DNA of 40,000 nucleotides, from NCBI GenBank assembly GCA_012295275.1, contig CM022668.1, positions 7,042,529 through 7,082,528 on the forward strand, written 5' to 3'. Source of the stretch: Chrysomallon squamiferum. Taxonomy: Eukaryota > Mollusca > Gastropoda > Neomphalida > Peltospiridae. This document shows positions 1 to 11,700 of the stretch, piece by piece. The notes beneath the pieces were generated by a model. It made no database searches. It saw only the letters and a program-made list of their open reading frames with translations, and had not been told where the DNA came from. Position numbers and translations under genes: made by a program. Every line of letters begins with the position of its first letter. Position 1 is the stretch's first letter.

Positions 1-207
1 AATATCGATATAATTCTACATCTATAACAATCAGCTGTGTTCAAATCATTATTTATATTAGTATTATTTTATTTTCATACTTTATTATTAACAATGATTG
101 GATGCCCATAATAATAAAATAATACTTTAAAAATATAAAGAATTTATACAAATACAGACCTGAAGATGTAGGCCTGTGTAACAGAGAAAATAAATTTATC
201 TTTTTTC

Positions 208-246
<39 letters not shown>

Positions 247-513
247 TTATGTGGTTTTTTGTTTTTATTATTTTGATTTTGATTTTATTTATTTATTTAT
301 TTTTGTTTTGTGAACTTATTTCATTTATGCTTAATAGCATCAGAACATGATAAGAAACAGATGTTTAATACAAACTGCAGTCAGTTTCTTTAGGATAAAC
401 CAAATTTCAGGTCTAATAAATACTTTTCAGGTTGGATTGTTATTCACAAACATAAATTAATTATTTATTACTGCTGTTATATAAGCGTGTGTGTGTGTGT
501 GTGTGTCTGTCAT
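1..513. other. AT-rich left flank
   Basis: No gene seen. It holds an ATT tract at about 210-246, a short TTTA tract at 283-302 and a GT tract at about 486-507 that abuts the following inverted-repeat element. Confidence 0.7.
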
Positions 514-572
514 GGACGTAACTACACTGAGGCAAACGAGGAAAATTCCTCATACCGAAAGTTACGATTTTA

Positions 573-612
<40 letters not shown>

Positions 613-793
613 TCCATTTACTTTTATAAACAAAGATTTTATTAGAAAAATATAAAATATAAATTTCTATTCCCATAGAAACGGTATCCACTGAATGAAT
701 TCGTTTACGTCTACGGTTATCGTTCCGATAAACGACACAACTGACCTGAAAGACGTTAGTTTTCGCCTCATTTCAAAAAGAGTCTATTTCCGG
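514..793 (-). mobile_element. MITE-like element outside the array, inverted relative to array copies
   Basis: The left end GGACGTAACTACACTGAGGC matches the reverse complement of the right end of the element in U2. The interior 'gaattcgtttacgtctacgg' is the reverse complement of the U2 interior around the GTAGACATAAA-type motif, and the right end (GCCTCATTTCAAA, then gtctatttccg) matches the U2 left end. It therefore lies in the opposite orientation to the array copies. A 14-bp palindrome GAGGAAAATTCCTC lies at 538-551 and a poly-A run of about 30 bp near 580-609. No coding sequence. The superfamily cannot be named from the ends alone. Confidence 0.6.
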
Positions 794-1402
794 CCAAGCA
801 AAACACAAAACAATATCATTTTGTAAGACTGGTGAATTGTAGATGCCTTAACATTTTCAAGCATTTTGCTACCATTAACTTTTCTTTCTTTCTTTCTTTC
901 TTTGTATCAGTTAATTAATAACATTAATTAGCATTAATCTACCTTATGACTTCATTATGCAGATATATAAAAAAAAATCATAAAAGTCTTACATTTAAAA
1001 AAAATGTTATCTAAAACTGGAATATTAGTCCACATAATCACTAAAACAAAATAAACGAAACATCGAACTTTTCAGACATCGGCAGCAATAGTTCGCTATG
1101 AACACGACACATTTTTGTATCCAAAATTAAGAAGTTGCTACCTAGATATTTGTATGAAATTTTGCAGATTATGAGAGAAATGCATAATTTGTAACTAGTA
1201 TCGATTTAAAGTCTCGAACAAACTTAGTTTAGGCACGTGATGATCATTTTGAAACGCTAAATTCGTCTGTTAATTCTCTGTTGTTTATTAAAGATCACGT
1301 CAAAACCCCCTAAAGGTGATGAAACTGAATACTGTGTCATGACACCTGTTGTGTCTGAAATAATGTAAAAATAATGACAAAACTGAAATTCGAGTGAGTG
1401 AA
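794..1402. other. Non-repeated flank left of the array
   Basis: AT-rich, no gene seen. A TTTC tract lies at about 884-904 and a perfect 12-bp palindrome GTGTCATGACAC at 1334-1345. I saw no copy of this segment inside the array. Confidence 0.55.
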
Positions 1403-1619
1403 CCCCTTCAAGGTTAGCAAAAACATCAGAGAATCTGACTTAATTCCAATGGAGTTTTTGAGAATTACATAATTAATGTGTAAGGTACATTAAGGTACAT
1501 TCACACCTCTTCCACATAAAATACCATCCAGCAATGCATTAAAATCTTTTTTGTAGCTATTATTCCTTTTGTATTTGTATCAATTTTATCTTTATCAATA
1601 TACTATTAATATTTTGAGC

Positions 1620-1620
<1 letters not shown>

Positions 1621-1661
<41 letters not shown>

Positions 1662-2137
1662 ACGGATTTAGGAAGTGGCCGAAGATACGTAACAACGAGA
1701 TTTACCGAGTTATTCCGAATGGCAAAATGACGTCAACAATTGTCAAACGTCACGGTGGACAGCCATTGTGAAATGTCATGTGGTTTTGTGTTGCTACAAA
1801 TTCGTTGTTTTCAGGTATAAAATGATCTTTATTTCCGCAGTAACCTTGATAAATTATAGATTTTATATCGTAGATTAAATTAAATTAAACAAATATTTCT
1901 ATCACATTAAATTAATTTTGACACGATCAAACGTTTTTACATATCACATAGATTTTAAAGATATATTAAACTTATAAATACCACGTTTACTAGAGTCTAT
2001 AAATAAATAATTATCTATTTATTTTAACAAATTCTGCTACTAATTTAATAATGTATGTAATGACAGGAAACAGATTAAACTTGCTAAATGTTTATTCAAC
2101 ACACGAGTCTAAATTCACAAACAGGTTACACATTTTG
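1621..2137 (+). repeat. Module A of U1 (ATT tract plus conserved core)
   Basis: An ATT microsatellite joined directly to AAACGGATTTAGGAAGTGGC and about 480 bp conserved in all copies. The first 170 bp is the most constant part and includes the CRE-like palindrome at 1728-1752. It ends at the GTATGTAATGACAGGAAACAG motif just before B. No coding frame. Confidence 0.85.
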
Positions 2138-2145
2138 TTTAGACT

Positions 2146-2560
2146 ATGTATGTATGTGTGTATGTATTTGTGTATGTGTATGTATTTTCTGTTTATGTCT
2201 GTGTTAGTGTTACATATGTGTGTTTCCATGTAAGTGTCTGTGTTTTTTGTCTTGTTTGTATTCATTTATGTTTATGTATGTGTGTATGTGTCTGTTTTCT
2301 ATTGTTTGTATTTATGTTTATGTATCTGTGTGTCTGTATTTTGTATTGTCAATGTTAATATATGTTTATGTATGTAATTGTGTATGTATTTTGTATTGTT
2401 AGTGTTTATATATGTATGTATGTATGTATGAATGTATGTACATATGTATGAATTTTGTATTGTTTGTGTTTGAATATGTTTATGTCTGTACATGTGGGTG
2501 TCTTTTTTGTATTGTTTGTGCTTACATATGTTTATGTATATGTATGTATGTATGTATGGA

Positions 2561-2596
<36 letters not shown>

Positions 2597-4075
2597 TCTA
2601 TGCTTTGTATTGTTAGTGTTTATATATGTTTATGTGTATGTGTGTGTGTATGTATTGTGTGTTTATATGTTTATTTGTATGTTTGTGTCTGTGTTTTTGT
2701 TTGTTAGTGTTTATATATGTTTATGTATGTGTGTGTGTCTGTATTTTGTATTGTTAGTGTTTATATATGTTTATGTATGTATGTATGTATGTTTGTGTCT
2801 GTGTTTTGTATTGTTAGTGTTTATATATGTTTATGTCTGTGTTTTGTATTGTTATGTTTATATATTTATGTATGTATGTGTGTGTCTGTGTTTTTTATTG
2901 TTAGTGTTTATATATGTTTATGTATGTATGTATGTATGTTTGTGTCTGTGTTTTAAATTGTTAGTGTTTATATATGTTTATGTTTATGCATGTATGTGTG
3001 TCTGTGTTTTTTATTGTTAGTGTTTTATATATATGTATGTATGTATGTTTGTGTCTGTGTTTTGTATGTTTATATATGTTTATGTATGTATGTATGTATG
3101 TGTGTCTGTGTTTTTTTTATAGTTGTGTTTATTTGTTTATATGTATGTATGTGTGTGTGTGTCTGTGTTTTGTATTGTTAGTGTTTTTATTTATGTATAT
3201 GTATGTATGTGTGTTGTGTTTTGTATTCTTAGTGTTTATATATCTTTATGTATATATGTATATATGTGTGTGTCTGTGTTTTGTATTTAGTGTGTATATT
3301 TATATTGTTAGTGTTTTATATGTTTATATGTTATGTAAATGTGTATGTATTTGTATTGTTAGAGTTTATATATGTTTGTATGTATGTATGTATGTGTATG
3401 AATGAATGTATGTACATATGTATGAATTTTGTATTGTTAGTATTTATATATGTTTATGCTTGTATGTGTGTATGTATGTATTTGTATGTGTGTCTGTATT
3501 TTGTGTTGCTAGTGCTTATATGTTTATTTATGTGTCTGTTTTGCATTGTTTATATATGTTTATGTCTGTATGAATGTATGTGTGTCTGTGTTTTGTATTG
3601 TTAGTGTTTATATATGTTTTTATATATGTATGTATGTGTGTATGAAATGTATGTTTTATGTGTGTTTATATTGATGTTTGTATGAATTCTTGTGTCTTTG
3701 TTTTTTATTATATGTTTTTATGTTCATGTATGTATGTGTCTTTTGTATTGTTTGTATTTTGTATATATTTATCTATGTTTTGTATTGTTAATGTTATATA
3801 TGTTCATGTATGTATAAATGTATTTTGTATTGTTAATGCTTATATATGTTTATGTCTGTATATATGTCTGTTTGTTTTGGGTTTTTTTATGTTTATATTT
3901 TTATTTTATGTAATGTGTGTATTTTGTATTGTTGTGTTTATATGTGTTTATTTATGTGTATCTGTGTTTTGTATTGTTTGTGTTGATATGTGATTATTTC
4001 TGTATGTCTGTATGTATGTTCTGTCTTGTGTTGTCAGATGTCTGTGTCTCTGTGTGTATGTGTATTTTTCTTTGT
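2146..4075 (+). repeat. Module B of U1: TGTA-type minisatellite
   Basis: A T/G-rich minisatellite of about 50-60 bp period: TTTTGTATTGTTAGTGTTTA, then TATATGTTTA, then a variable (TGTA)n run and a TGTGTCTGTG-like end. The plus strand is nearly free of C, so several frames stay open by chance; none is a gene. Confidence 0.9.
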
Positions 4076-4084
4076 GTGTCTGTC

Positions 4085-5115
4085 TACAGTCTTGTATTAG
4101 TAAACATATAGGCATACATAACAGATAACTCATCACATTGATAGATAATTTTACAAGATATTGATATCTACACCTGTAAGTAATTTTTATTTATTACAAA
4201 ACATCCATTACAAAACTGACCTGTAGAAAATCACATGACCTGACTTCAGCTGTCCACCGAGGTACGTTTAAGGTTCATTATTGGAATTTAATTCAAATTT
4301 GGTATCTAGATGTTTTCAAAATAGTATTTTCCAATATCCATTACTTTGGTGAACCGTTCAAATTTGCGTCCAAATTGTTTTTGTTTTTATTTTGATATTT
4401 TGGTTTGACGCTTCAAAATTTTACTGTTACTGAAGGACTCAAATGCACCTGTATTTTCTTTTTTTAAAGTTAACAAAAATTATAGGGATAAAAATAGTGA
4501 ACAAAAAGTTAAAATTATATTAATATAATTTAAAATACTTTTTTTTTCCAATTACCTTTTCTACTTTTTTCAGTAAATAAATAAATATATAAATAAATAA
4601 ATAAACTAGTAAATAAATATATAAATAAATAAATAAACTAGTAAATAAATAGATAAATAAATTAATTAATTAATTAATTGAGTGAAATAAAAATAAGTGA
4701 ACAATAGAAAATAAGTAAGTAATTAATGAATTAAAGAAATACTAATACTGCTGTAAAAAGTAGGAAAATAATTTATCTGTTTGTCACATAAGATTTATAC
4801 ATTTTATTTCTCTACAGTTCTTTTCTTTTTGTTACAATATTTTTTCCTTTATGAATTAAAATAAATAAATAAATAAGCAAATAATATAATATAATATAAT
4901 ATAATGTAAATATGTGGTTTTACTGTTTGATATTTCAAATACATAAAAGTAAATTATTTTCTTTCAAACAAGATGGTGCAATTTCCTTGAGTCTTATAGT
5001 AAAGACAAAATTTCTTTTTTCTTATATTTCTTGTTTATTGTTTCATTATTATTATTTTTTTCATCATTCCTCACCATTCTTTTTAAATGTAAATTTATTT
5101 ATAAAGAAAATTGTA
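4085..5115 (+). repeat. Modules C and D of U1
   Basis: C is a conserved block that begins near TAGTAAACATATAGGC and contains GATATTGATATCTACACCTG and GACTTCAGCTGTCCACCGAG. D is rich in AAATA/TAAA repeats with interspersed conserved pieces. No gene. Confidence 0.8.
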
Positions 5116-5121
5116 CCTTAA

Positions 5122-5255
5122 ATGCAGCAACATTGAGTCACCTGGTGAGTGATGACACCCCCACCTCAGTGTGGCTAATACAGATTAACTCATACTTGAA
5201 AATGAGTTAACTGGGGGACTGTTCACCACAGGTACAGAATCACTGAAATATGTAT
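5122..5255 (+). repeat. Module E of U1: conserved core with nested inverted repeats
   Basis: About 134 bp. Three nested pairs can be read: ACCTGGTGA (5140-5148) with TCACCACAGGT (5223-5233), CCCCCA (5158-5163) with TGGGGG (5212-5217), and TTAACTCAT (5185-5193) with ATGAGTTAA (5202-5210) around an 8-nt loop. A TG microsatellite follows. No coding frame and no tRNA-like A/B boxes recognised. Confidence 0.85.
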
Positions 5256-5263
5256 AAATGTAA

Positions 5264-5308
<45 letters not shown>

Positions 5309-5309
5309 A

Positions 5310-5775
5310 CTGTATGTGTATATGTTGTATGCATATACTATATAATTACATGTATTTGGAAATATTAATTCTTAAAAAAAATAAAAAAAATATTGTTTTG
5401 TTGTGTTTGGAAACATTGTATTAACAAAAATAAAATTAAAATAAATAAATAAATAAATAAATAAAACGAGAACAAATTTTTAAAGAAAAGAATAAAAAAC
5501 AACAACAACAACAACAAAAAATACCAACAATAATACAAACACATACAAAACAACAAATTTTATTTTGTACAAAACATTTTGAAAAAACATTTTTACTTTC
5601 ACATATATTCTTAAAATACTTATATACAAAACTTTTACACAGATTAAAATACACGTCAGATTTATTAAAACACATCAGTTCATTACTACACAAACCTGTC
5701 AACATCAAAAATTAAATATCACCAAACATACATCAGTCTCAGTGTGCGTCTGTCATTATATTTTAATACAATTTA
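5310..5775 (-). repeat. Module F of U1
   Basis: A conserved block between the TG tract and G: an A-rich part, then 'acttttacacagattaaaat' and 'cacaaacctgtcaacatcaa' to the CATCAGTCTC motif. The corresponding blocks are 11490-11959, 16857-17325, 22553-23045 and 28488-28893. On the minus strand each begins a short frame MMLTGLCSNELMCFNKSDVY that is kept for about 41 codons, then diverges. Confidence 0.75.
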
Positions 5776-5779
5776 CACA

Positions 5780-6824
5780 TACATCTTTCTCTCTTTCACT
5801 CATTCTCTCTCTCACAAATATTTCTCTTTCTCTCTCACAAATGTCTTTTTCTTTCATACATTCATTCTCTTTCTCGTACACTTTTTTTCTCTTTCACTCA
5901 TTCTCTCTCTCACATTCATCTCTCTCTCTTTCACACACAATCTTTTTCTTTCACTCATTCTCTCTCATACATATATCTCTCATTCTCTCTCTTTCTCACA
6001 CACAATCTTTTTCTTTCTTCTTTTTCATTTTCACATACATATATCTCTCTTTCTCTCTCTCTCTCACACACAATCTTTTTCTTTCACTCATTCTCTCTCA
6101 TACATATATCTCTCATTCTCTCTCTCTCTCACACACAATCTTTTTCTTTCACTCATTCTCTCACATACATATATCTCTCATTCTCTCTCTCTCTCTCACA
6201 CACACACATTATATTTCTCTTTCACTCATTCTTTATCTCTCCCACACAAAAATCTTTTTCTCTGTCTCTCTCTTTCCCTCTCTCTCACACACACACTATC
6301 TTTTTCTCTTTCACTCATTCTCTCTCTCACATATAATCTCTGTCTCTCTCTTTCCCTCTCTCTCACACACACACTATCTTTTTCTCTTTCACTCATTCTC
6401 TCTCTCACATATAATCTCTGTCTCTCTCTTCCCCTCTCTCTCACACACACACACACACTATCTTTTTCTCTTTCACTCATTCTCTCTCTCACATATAATC
6501 TCTGTCTCTCTCTTTCCCTCTCTCTCACACACACACTATCTTTTTCTCTTTCAAATACATCTCTCTTTCACAATATTTTTTCTTTTTCACTCATTCTCTC
6601 GTTCTCTCTCTCTTTCTCTCTCGCACACACACACTATCTTTTTTCTCTCATTTCTCTCTCAAATACATCTATTCTCTCACACACATTTTTTCTTTTTCAC
6701 TCATTCTCTCGTTCTCTCTCTTTTCTCTCTCACACACACACTATCTTTTTCTCTTTCACTCATTCTCTCTCTCAAATACATCTCTCTCTCACACACATTT
6801 TTTCTTTTTCACTCATTCTCTCGT

Positions 6825-6855
<31 letters not shown>

Positions 6856-7032
6856 TTCTCACACACACACACTATCTTTTTCTCTTTCACTCATTCTCTC
6901 TCTCAAATACATCTATCTCTCACACACATTTTTTCTTTTTCACTCATTCTCTCGTTCTCTCTCTTTTTCTCTCTCTCACACACACACTATCTTTTTGCTC
7001 TCTTTCACTCATTCTCTCTCTCTCTCCCCCCC
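5780..7032 (+). repeat. G1: TC/CA-rich tract between U1 and U2
   Basis: About 1.25 kb, almost G-free on the plus strand, made of TCTC, CACA and TCTTTTTCTCTTTCACTCAT elements. A higher-order repeat of 78-84 bp is clear at 6219-6545 (unit starts near 6297, 6375, 6459 and 6537). It ends in a C run before AAGGTTA. The 444- and 440-codon open frames here are simple-sequence artefacts. Confidence 0.92.
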
Positions 7033-7105
7033 AAGGTTACAAAAAATATCACAAAACCTGGGATAACTTCCGTTGAGACTCTCCTGTCATATACTTATAC
7101 ACATT

Positions 7106-7362
7106 GACGTAACTAGACTGTTTGAAACGAGGCAAAAACTGATGTCTGAAGTCAGTTATGTCTTTCATCGCAACGATGTCGATAGACTTCAAACAGTAAC
7201 CATAGACATAAATGAATTCATTCAGCGGATATCTTTTCTATCGAATTAGAGATTTATAGTTTATAGTGTTTAAATCAAATCTTTGGTATAAAAAGAAACA
7301 AAACAAAAATCTTCAATTTCAGTATGAGGAATTTGCCTCATTTGCGTCAATGTAGTTACGCC
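7106..7362 (+). mobile_element. H element of U2: MITE-like, near-complete
   Basis: About 257 bp with imperfect terminal inverted repeats: GACGTAACTAGACTGTTTGA with GAGGCAAA on the left, and on the right the reverse complement GGCGTAACTACATTGACGCA with GAGGCAAA. Non-coding. Flanking sequence continues into AGAATCTGAC, which in U1 lies next to AACATCAGAG with no element between. Family not identified. Confidence 0.65.
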
Positions 7363-7844
7363 AGAATCTGACTAAATTACAATGGAGATTTTAAGAATTA
7401 CATGATTAAAGGGTAAGGTACTTCTTAGTTAATTAGTGCAATTAATTAATTAATTAAAACTCAGGTATGTTAGAACAATACTTTAAAAGATTGTATTGCT
7501 ATAGAATTCACAAAAAAGTTCATTTTATGAGATATTCAGTGTTTTTGATATCAAATGAAAGAAATCACAGTTTCGCTATAAATTTTGATAACTTTTTTCA
7601 TATCAGTGTTATCAAAGACATCTTGATGTCAGTTTAATCTGCCCCTTTTTTTTCCATCTTTCTTATGATATATAATTTTTTTGGAAAATATATTTTTGAA
7701 AATTTTATCGCACACCCACTTTTTCTCCTCTATCAGATAAAATACCTTCTAGCAATGTTTTAAAATCATTTTTGTTGTAGCTATTATTACTTTTGTATTT
7801 GTATTAATTTTATCTTTATCAATATACTGTTAATATTTTGAGCT

Positions 7845-8398
7845 ATTATTATTATTATTATTATTATTATTTTATTATTATTATTATTATTATTTCTAAA
7901 CGGATTTAGGAACTGGCCGAAGATATGTAACAACGAGATTTACCGAGTTATTCCGAATGACAAAATGACGTCAACAATTGTCAAACGTCACGGTGGACAG
8001 CCATTGTGAAAGTCGTGTGGTTTTCTCTTGCTACAAATTCGTTGTTTTAAGGTATAAAATGATTTTATTTCCGCAGTAACCTTGATAAATTGTAGATTTT
8101 ATATCGTAGATTAAATTAAATTAAACAAATATTTCTATCACATTAAATTAATCTATACACGATCAAACGTTTTTACATATTACATAGATCATTGCGTAAT
8201 CTTGAAGTTTTAAAAATATATTAAACTTATAAATACCACATTTATTAGATTCTATAAATAAATAATTATCTATTTATTTTAACAAATTCTGCTACTAATT
8301 TGATAATGTATGTAATGACAGGAAACAGATTAAACTTGCTAAATGTTTATTCAACACACGAGTTTAAATTCACAAACAGGTTACACATTTTGTTTAGA
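7845..8398 (+). repeat. Module A of U2
   Basis: An ATT tract without AGT units, then the conserved core from 7898, with GAACTGGCC in place of GAAGTGGCC. The palindrome is at 7966-7990. Confidence 0.85.
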
Positions 8399-8399
8399 C

Positions 8400-10055
8400 T
8401 ATGTATGTATGTGTGTATGTATTTGTGTATGCGTATGTATTTTCTGTTTATGTCTGTGTTAGTGTTACATATGTGTGTTTCCATGTAAGTGTATGTGTTT
8501 TTGTGTTGTTTGTATTCATATATGTTTATGTATGTATGTATGTGTCTGTTTTCTATTGTTTGTATTTATGTTTATGTATCTATGTTTGTGTGTGTTTTTT
8601 GTATTGTCAGTGTTAATATATGTTTATGTATGTATGTAATTGTGTATGTATTTTGTATTGTTAGTGTTTATATATGTATGTATGTATGTATGAATGTATG
8701 TACATATGTATGAATTTTGTATTGTTTGTGTTTGAATATGTTTATGTCTGTACATGTGGGTGTCTTTTGTATTGTTTGTGCTTATGTATATGTTTATGTA
8801 TATGTATGTATTGTATGTATGTATGTATGTATGTATGTATGTATGTGTTTGTATGCTTTTATTTTTATGTTTATATATGTTTATGTTGTATAGTGTTTAT
8901 ATTTGTTTATGTATGTATGTATGTATGTTTGTGTCTGTGTTTTGTATTGTTAGTGTTTATATATGTTTATGTATGTATGTATGTATGTGTGTGTCTGTGT
9001 TTTGTATTGTTAGTGTTTATATATGTTTATGTATGTATGTGTGTGTCTGTGTTTTGTATTGTTAGTGTTTATATATGTTTATGTATGTATGTATATATGT
9101 GTGTGTCTGTATTTTGTATTATTAGTGTGTATATTTGTTTATATTGTTAGTGTTTATATATGTTTATGTGTGTATGTATGTTTATGTATGTATTTGTATT
9201 GTTAGTGTTTATATATATATGTTTATATGTATGTATGTATGAATGTATGTACATATGTATGAATTTTTTATATTGTTAGTGTTTATATATTTTTATGTAT
9301 GTATGTATGTATGTATTATTATTGTGTGTGTTTATATATTGTGTGTTGCTAGTGCTTATATATGTTTATTTAGGTGTCTGTTTTGTGTTGTTTATATATG
9401 TTTATGTATGTATGCATGTATGTGTGCCTGTGTTTTGTATTGTCAGTGTTTATATATATTTAGGTGTATGTATGTTTATGTATGTATGTATGTATGTATG
9501 TATGTGTGTCTTTGTTTTGTATTGCTAGTGTTTATATATGTTTATGTATGTATGTATGTATGTATGAATGTGTGTGTGTCTCTGTTTTGGATTGCTAGTG
9601 TTTATATATGTTTATATATGTATGTATGTGTATGAATGTATGTGTGTGTGTCTTTGTTTTGTATTGTTAGTGTTTATATATGTTCATGTATGTATGTATG
9701 TGTCTTTTGTATTGTTTGTATTTGTACATATTTATGTATATATGTATGTGTGTCTATGTTTTGTATTGTTAATGTTATATATGTTCATGTATGTATGTAT
9801 GTATTTTGTATTGTTAATGTTTATGTATGTTTATGTCTGTATATATGTCTGTTAGTTTTTTGTTGTTTTATGTTTATATTTTTATTTTATGTGATGTGTG
9901 TATTTTGTATTGTTGTGTTTATATGTGTTTATTTATGTGTATCTGTGTTTTGTATTGTTTGTGTTGATATGTGATTATTTCTGTATGTCTGTATGTATGT
10001 TCTGTCTTGTGTTGTTAGATGTCTGTGTCTCTGTGTGTATGTGTATTTTTCTTTG
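8400..10055 (+). repeat. Module B of U2
   Basis: Same minisatellite as in U1. The most regular stretch is 8930-9110, where successive units start 56-60 bp apart. Confidence 0.9.
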
Positions 10056-10067
10056 TGTGTCTGTCTA

Positions 10068-10999
10068 CAGTCTTGTATTAGTAAACATATAGGCACACAT
10101 AACAGATAACTCATCACATTGATAGATAATTTTACAAGATAGTGACACCTGTAAGTAATTTTTGTTTATTACAAAACATCCATTACAAAACTGACCTGTA
10201 GAAAATCACATGACCTGACTTCAGCTGTCCACTGAGGTACGTATAAGGTTCATTATTGGAATTTATTTCAAATTTGGTATCTAGGAGTTTTCAGAATTTT
10301 ATTTTCCAATATCCATTACTTTGGTGAACCGTCCAAAATTTGCGTCCAAATTGTTTTTGTTTTTATTTTGATATTTTGACTTGACGCTTCAAAATTTTAC
10401 TGTTACTGTAGGACTCAAATGCACCTGTATTTTCTTTTTTTAAAATTAACAAAAATTATAGGGATAAAAGGATGAAGAAAAAGTTAAAATTATATTAATA
10501 TTATTTAAAATACTTTTTTTTTCCAATTACCTTTTCTACTTTTTTAAGTAAATAATTAAATAAATAATTCAGTAAATAAATAAATAATTAAATAATTTAG
10601 TATACAAGCTAATAAATAAATCAATTAGTAAATAAGTAAATAAATAAATAAGTGAAACAAAAACAAGTGAAGAAAATAAAATAAGTAAATAATTAATGAA
10701 TTAATGAAGTACATATATTGATGTAAAAAGTAAGAAAATAACTTGGCTGTTTTTATCATATAACATTTATAAATTTTGTTTATGTTAAGTAAAATAAATA
10801 AATAAATAAATAAGTGAAATAAAAATAAGTGAATAAAAGAAAATAAATAAATAAATAACAAATTAAATAAATAAAAATATTGATGTAAAAAGTAAAAAGA
10901 TAATTTGTCTCTATTTCTTGCATAACTTTTAAAAAATTTATATCTACAGTTCTAGTGCTTTTGTTTTTGTTACAATATTTTTTTCTGTATGAATTAAAA

Positions 11000-11043
<44 letters not shown>

Positions 11044-11295
11044 ATATTATAATAAATATAATATAAAATATGGATTTAATGTTTTTTTTATCAAATTCAT
11101 AAAAGTAAATTATTTTCTTTCAAACAAGATGGTGCAATTTCCTTGAGTCTTATAATAAACAAAAAAAAATTTTTTCTTGGATTTCTTTTTTTTATTTAAT
11201 TTTTTTATTTCTTCTTTATTATAATTATTTTTCATCATTCCTCACCATTTTTTTAAAACTAAATTTATTTATTTATTTATAAAGAAAATTGTACC
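10068..11295 (+). repeat. Modules C and D of U2
   Basis: C lacks the 'tgatatctac' part present in other copies. D belongs to the type with TTTAGTATACAAGCTAATAA, shared with U3 and U4. An AAAT tract of about 48 bp lies at 10995-11042. Confidence 0.8.
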
Positions 11296-11299
11296 TTAA

Positions 11300-11435
11300 A
11301 TGCAGCAACACTGAGTCACCTGGTGAGTGATGACACCCCCACCTCAGTGTGGCTAATACAGATTAACTCACACTTGAAAATGAGTTAACTGGGGGACTGT
11401 TCACCACAGGTACAGAATCACTGAAATATGTATAA
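11300..11435 (+). repeat. Module E of U2
   Basis: Differs from U1 at only two sites before the TG tract (ACATTG to ACACTG, CTCATA to CTCACA). All three inverted pairs are kept; the inner stem is shortened by one pair. Confidence 0.85.
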
Positions 11436-11446
11436 ATGTGTGAATA

Positions 11447-11488
<42 letters not shown>

Positions 11489-11661
11489 TGCGAGAGAGAT
11501 TGTAAGACTATTAGTAGTATACATATACTATATAAGTACATTTATTTGGAAATATTATATAAAATTATAAATAGTGTTTTCTTGTGTTTGGAAATATCAT
11601 ATTAAGAAAAATATAAAATAAAATAAGAATAAATAAATAAATAAATAAATAAAACGAGGAC

Positions 11662-11700
<39 letters not shown>

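Larger units (their letters stand above)
1403..5775 (+). repeat. Macrosatellite unit U1
   Basis: First copy. It starts at CCCC..AAGGTTAGC with no TC tract before it and, unlike later copies, lacks the H element: AAGGTTAGCAAAAACATCA runs almost directly into AGAATCTGAC. ATT tract 1621-1660; A core 1660-2137; B 2146-4075; C about 4085-4460; D about 4470-5115 (of the AAATA/ACTAGT type shared with U5); E 5122-5255; TG tract 5262-5307; F about 5310-5775. Confidence 0.85.

Noticed and set aside
1660-1830. Module A core as a tRNA-derived SINE head
   Set aside because: TGGCCGAAGAT weakly resembles a pol III A box, but no B box was found at suitable distance.
2412-3020. Open frames rich in Val, Cys, Tyr and Met in the B tracts, resembling membrane proteins
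   Set aside because: They follow directly from TGTA repeats (MYVCMYVC pattern) and are open in more than one frame at the same place.
2146-4075. Regularly spaced repeats that could suggest a CRISPR array
   Set aside because: Spacers are themselves TGTA repeats, unit length drifts, and the context is a eukaryotic gene region.
5122-5255. E core as a Helitron end or a hammerhead ribozyme
   Set aside because: There is no CTRR end after the hairpin, and I could not place the conserved hammerhead core (CTGATGA with GAAA in the proper arrangement).
6226-6534. Arg/Glu-rich minus-strand frame (RERERE pattern)
   Set aside because: Product of (GA)n simple sequence; the same appears at 23328-23510, 32326-32622 and 34506-34820.
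5742-7076. Two overlapping open frames of about 440 codons rich in Ser, Leu, Phe and His
   Set aside because: The tract is almost G-free TC/CA simple sequence, so stops are rare in several frames at once. No domain, and similar frames recur in every G tract (11926-13047, 17287-18072, 22825-23826).
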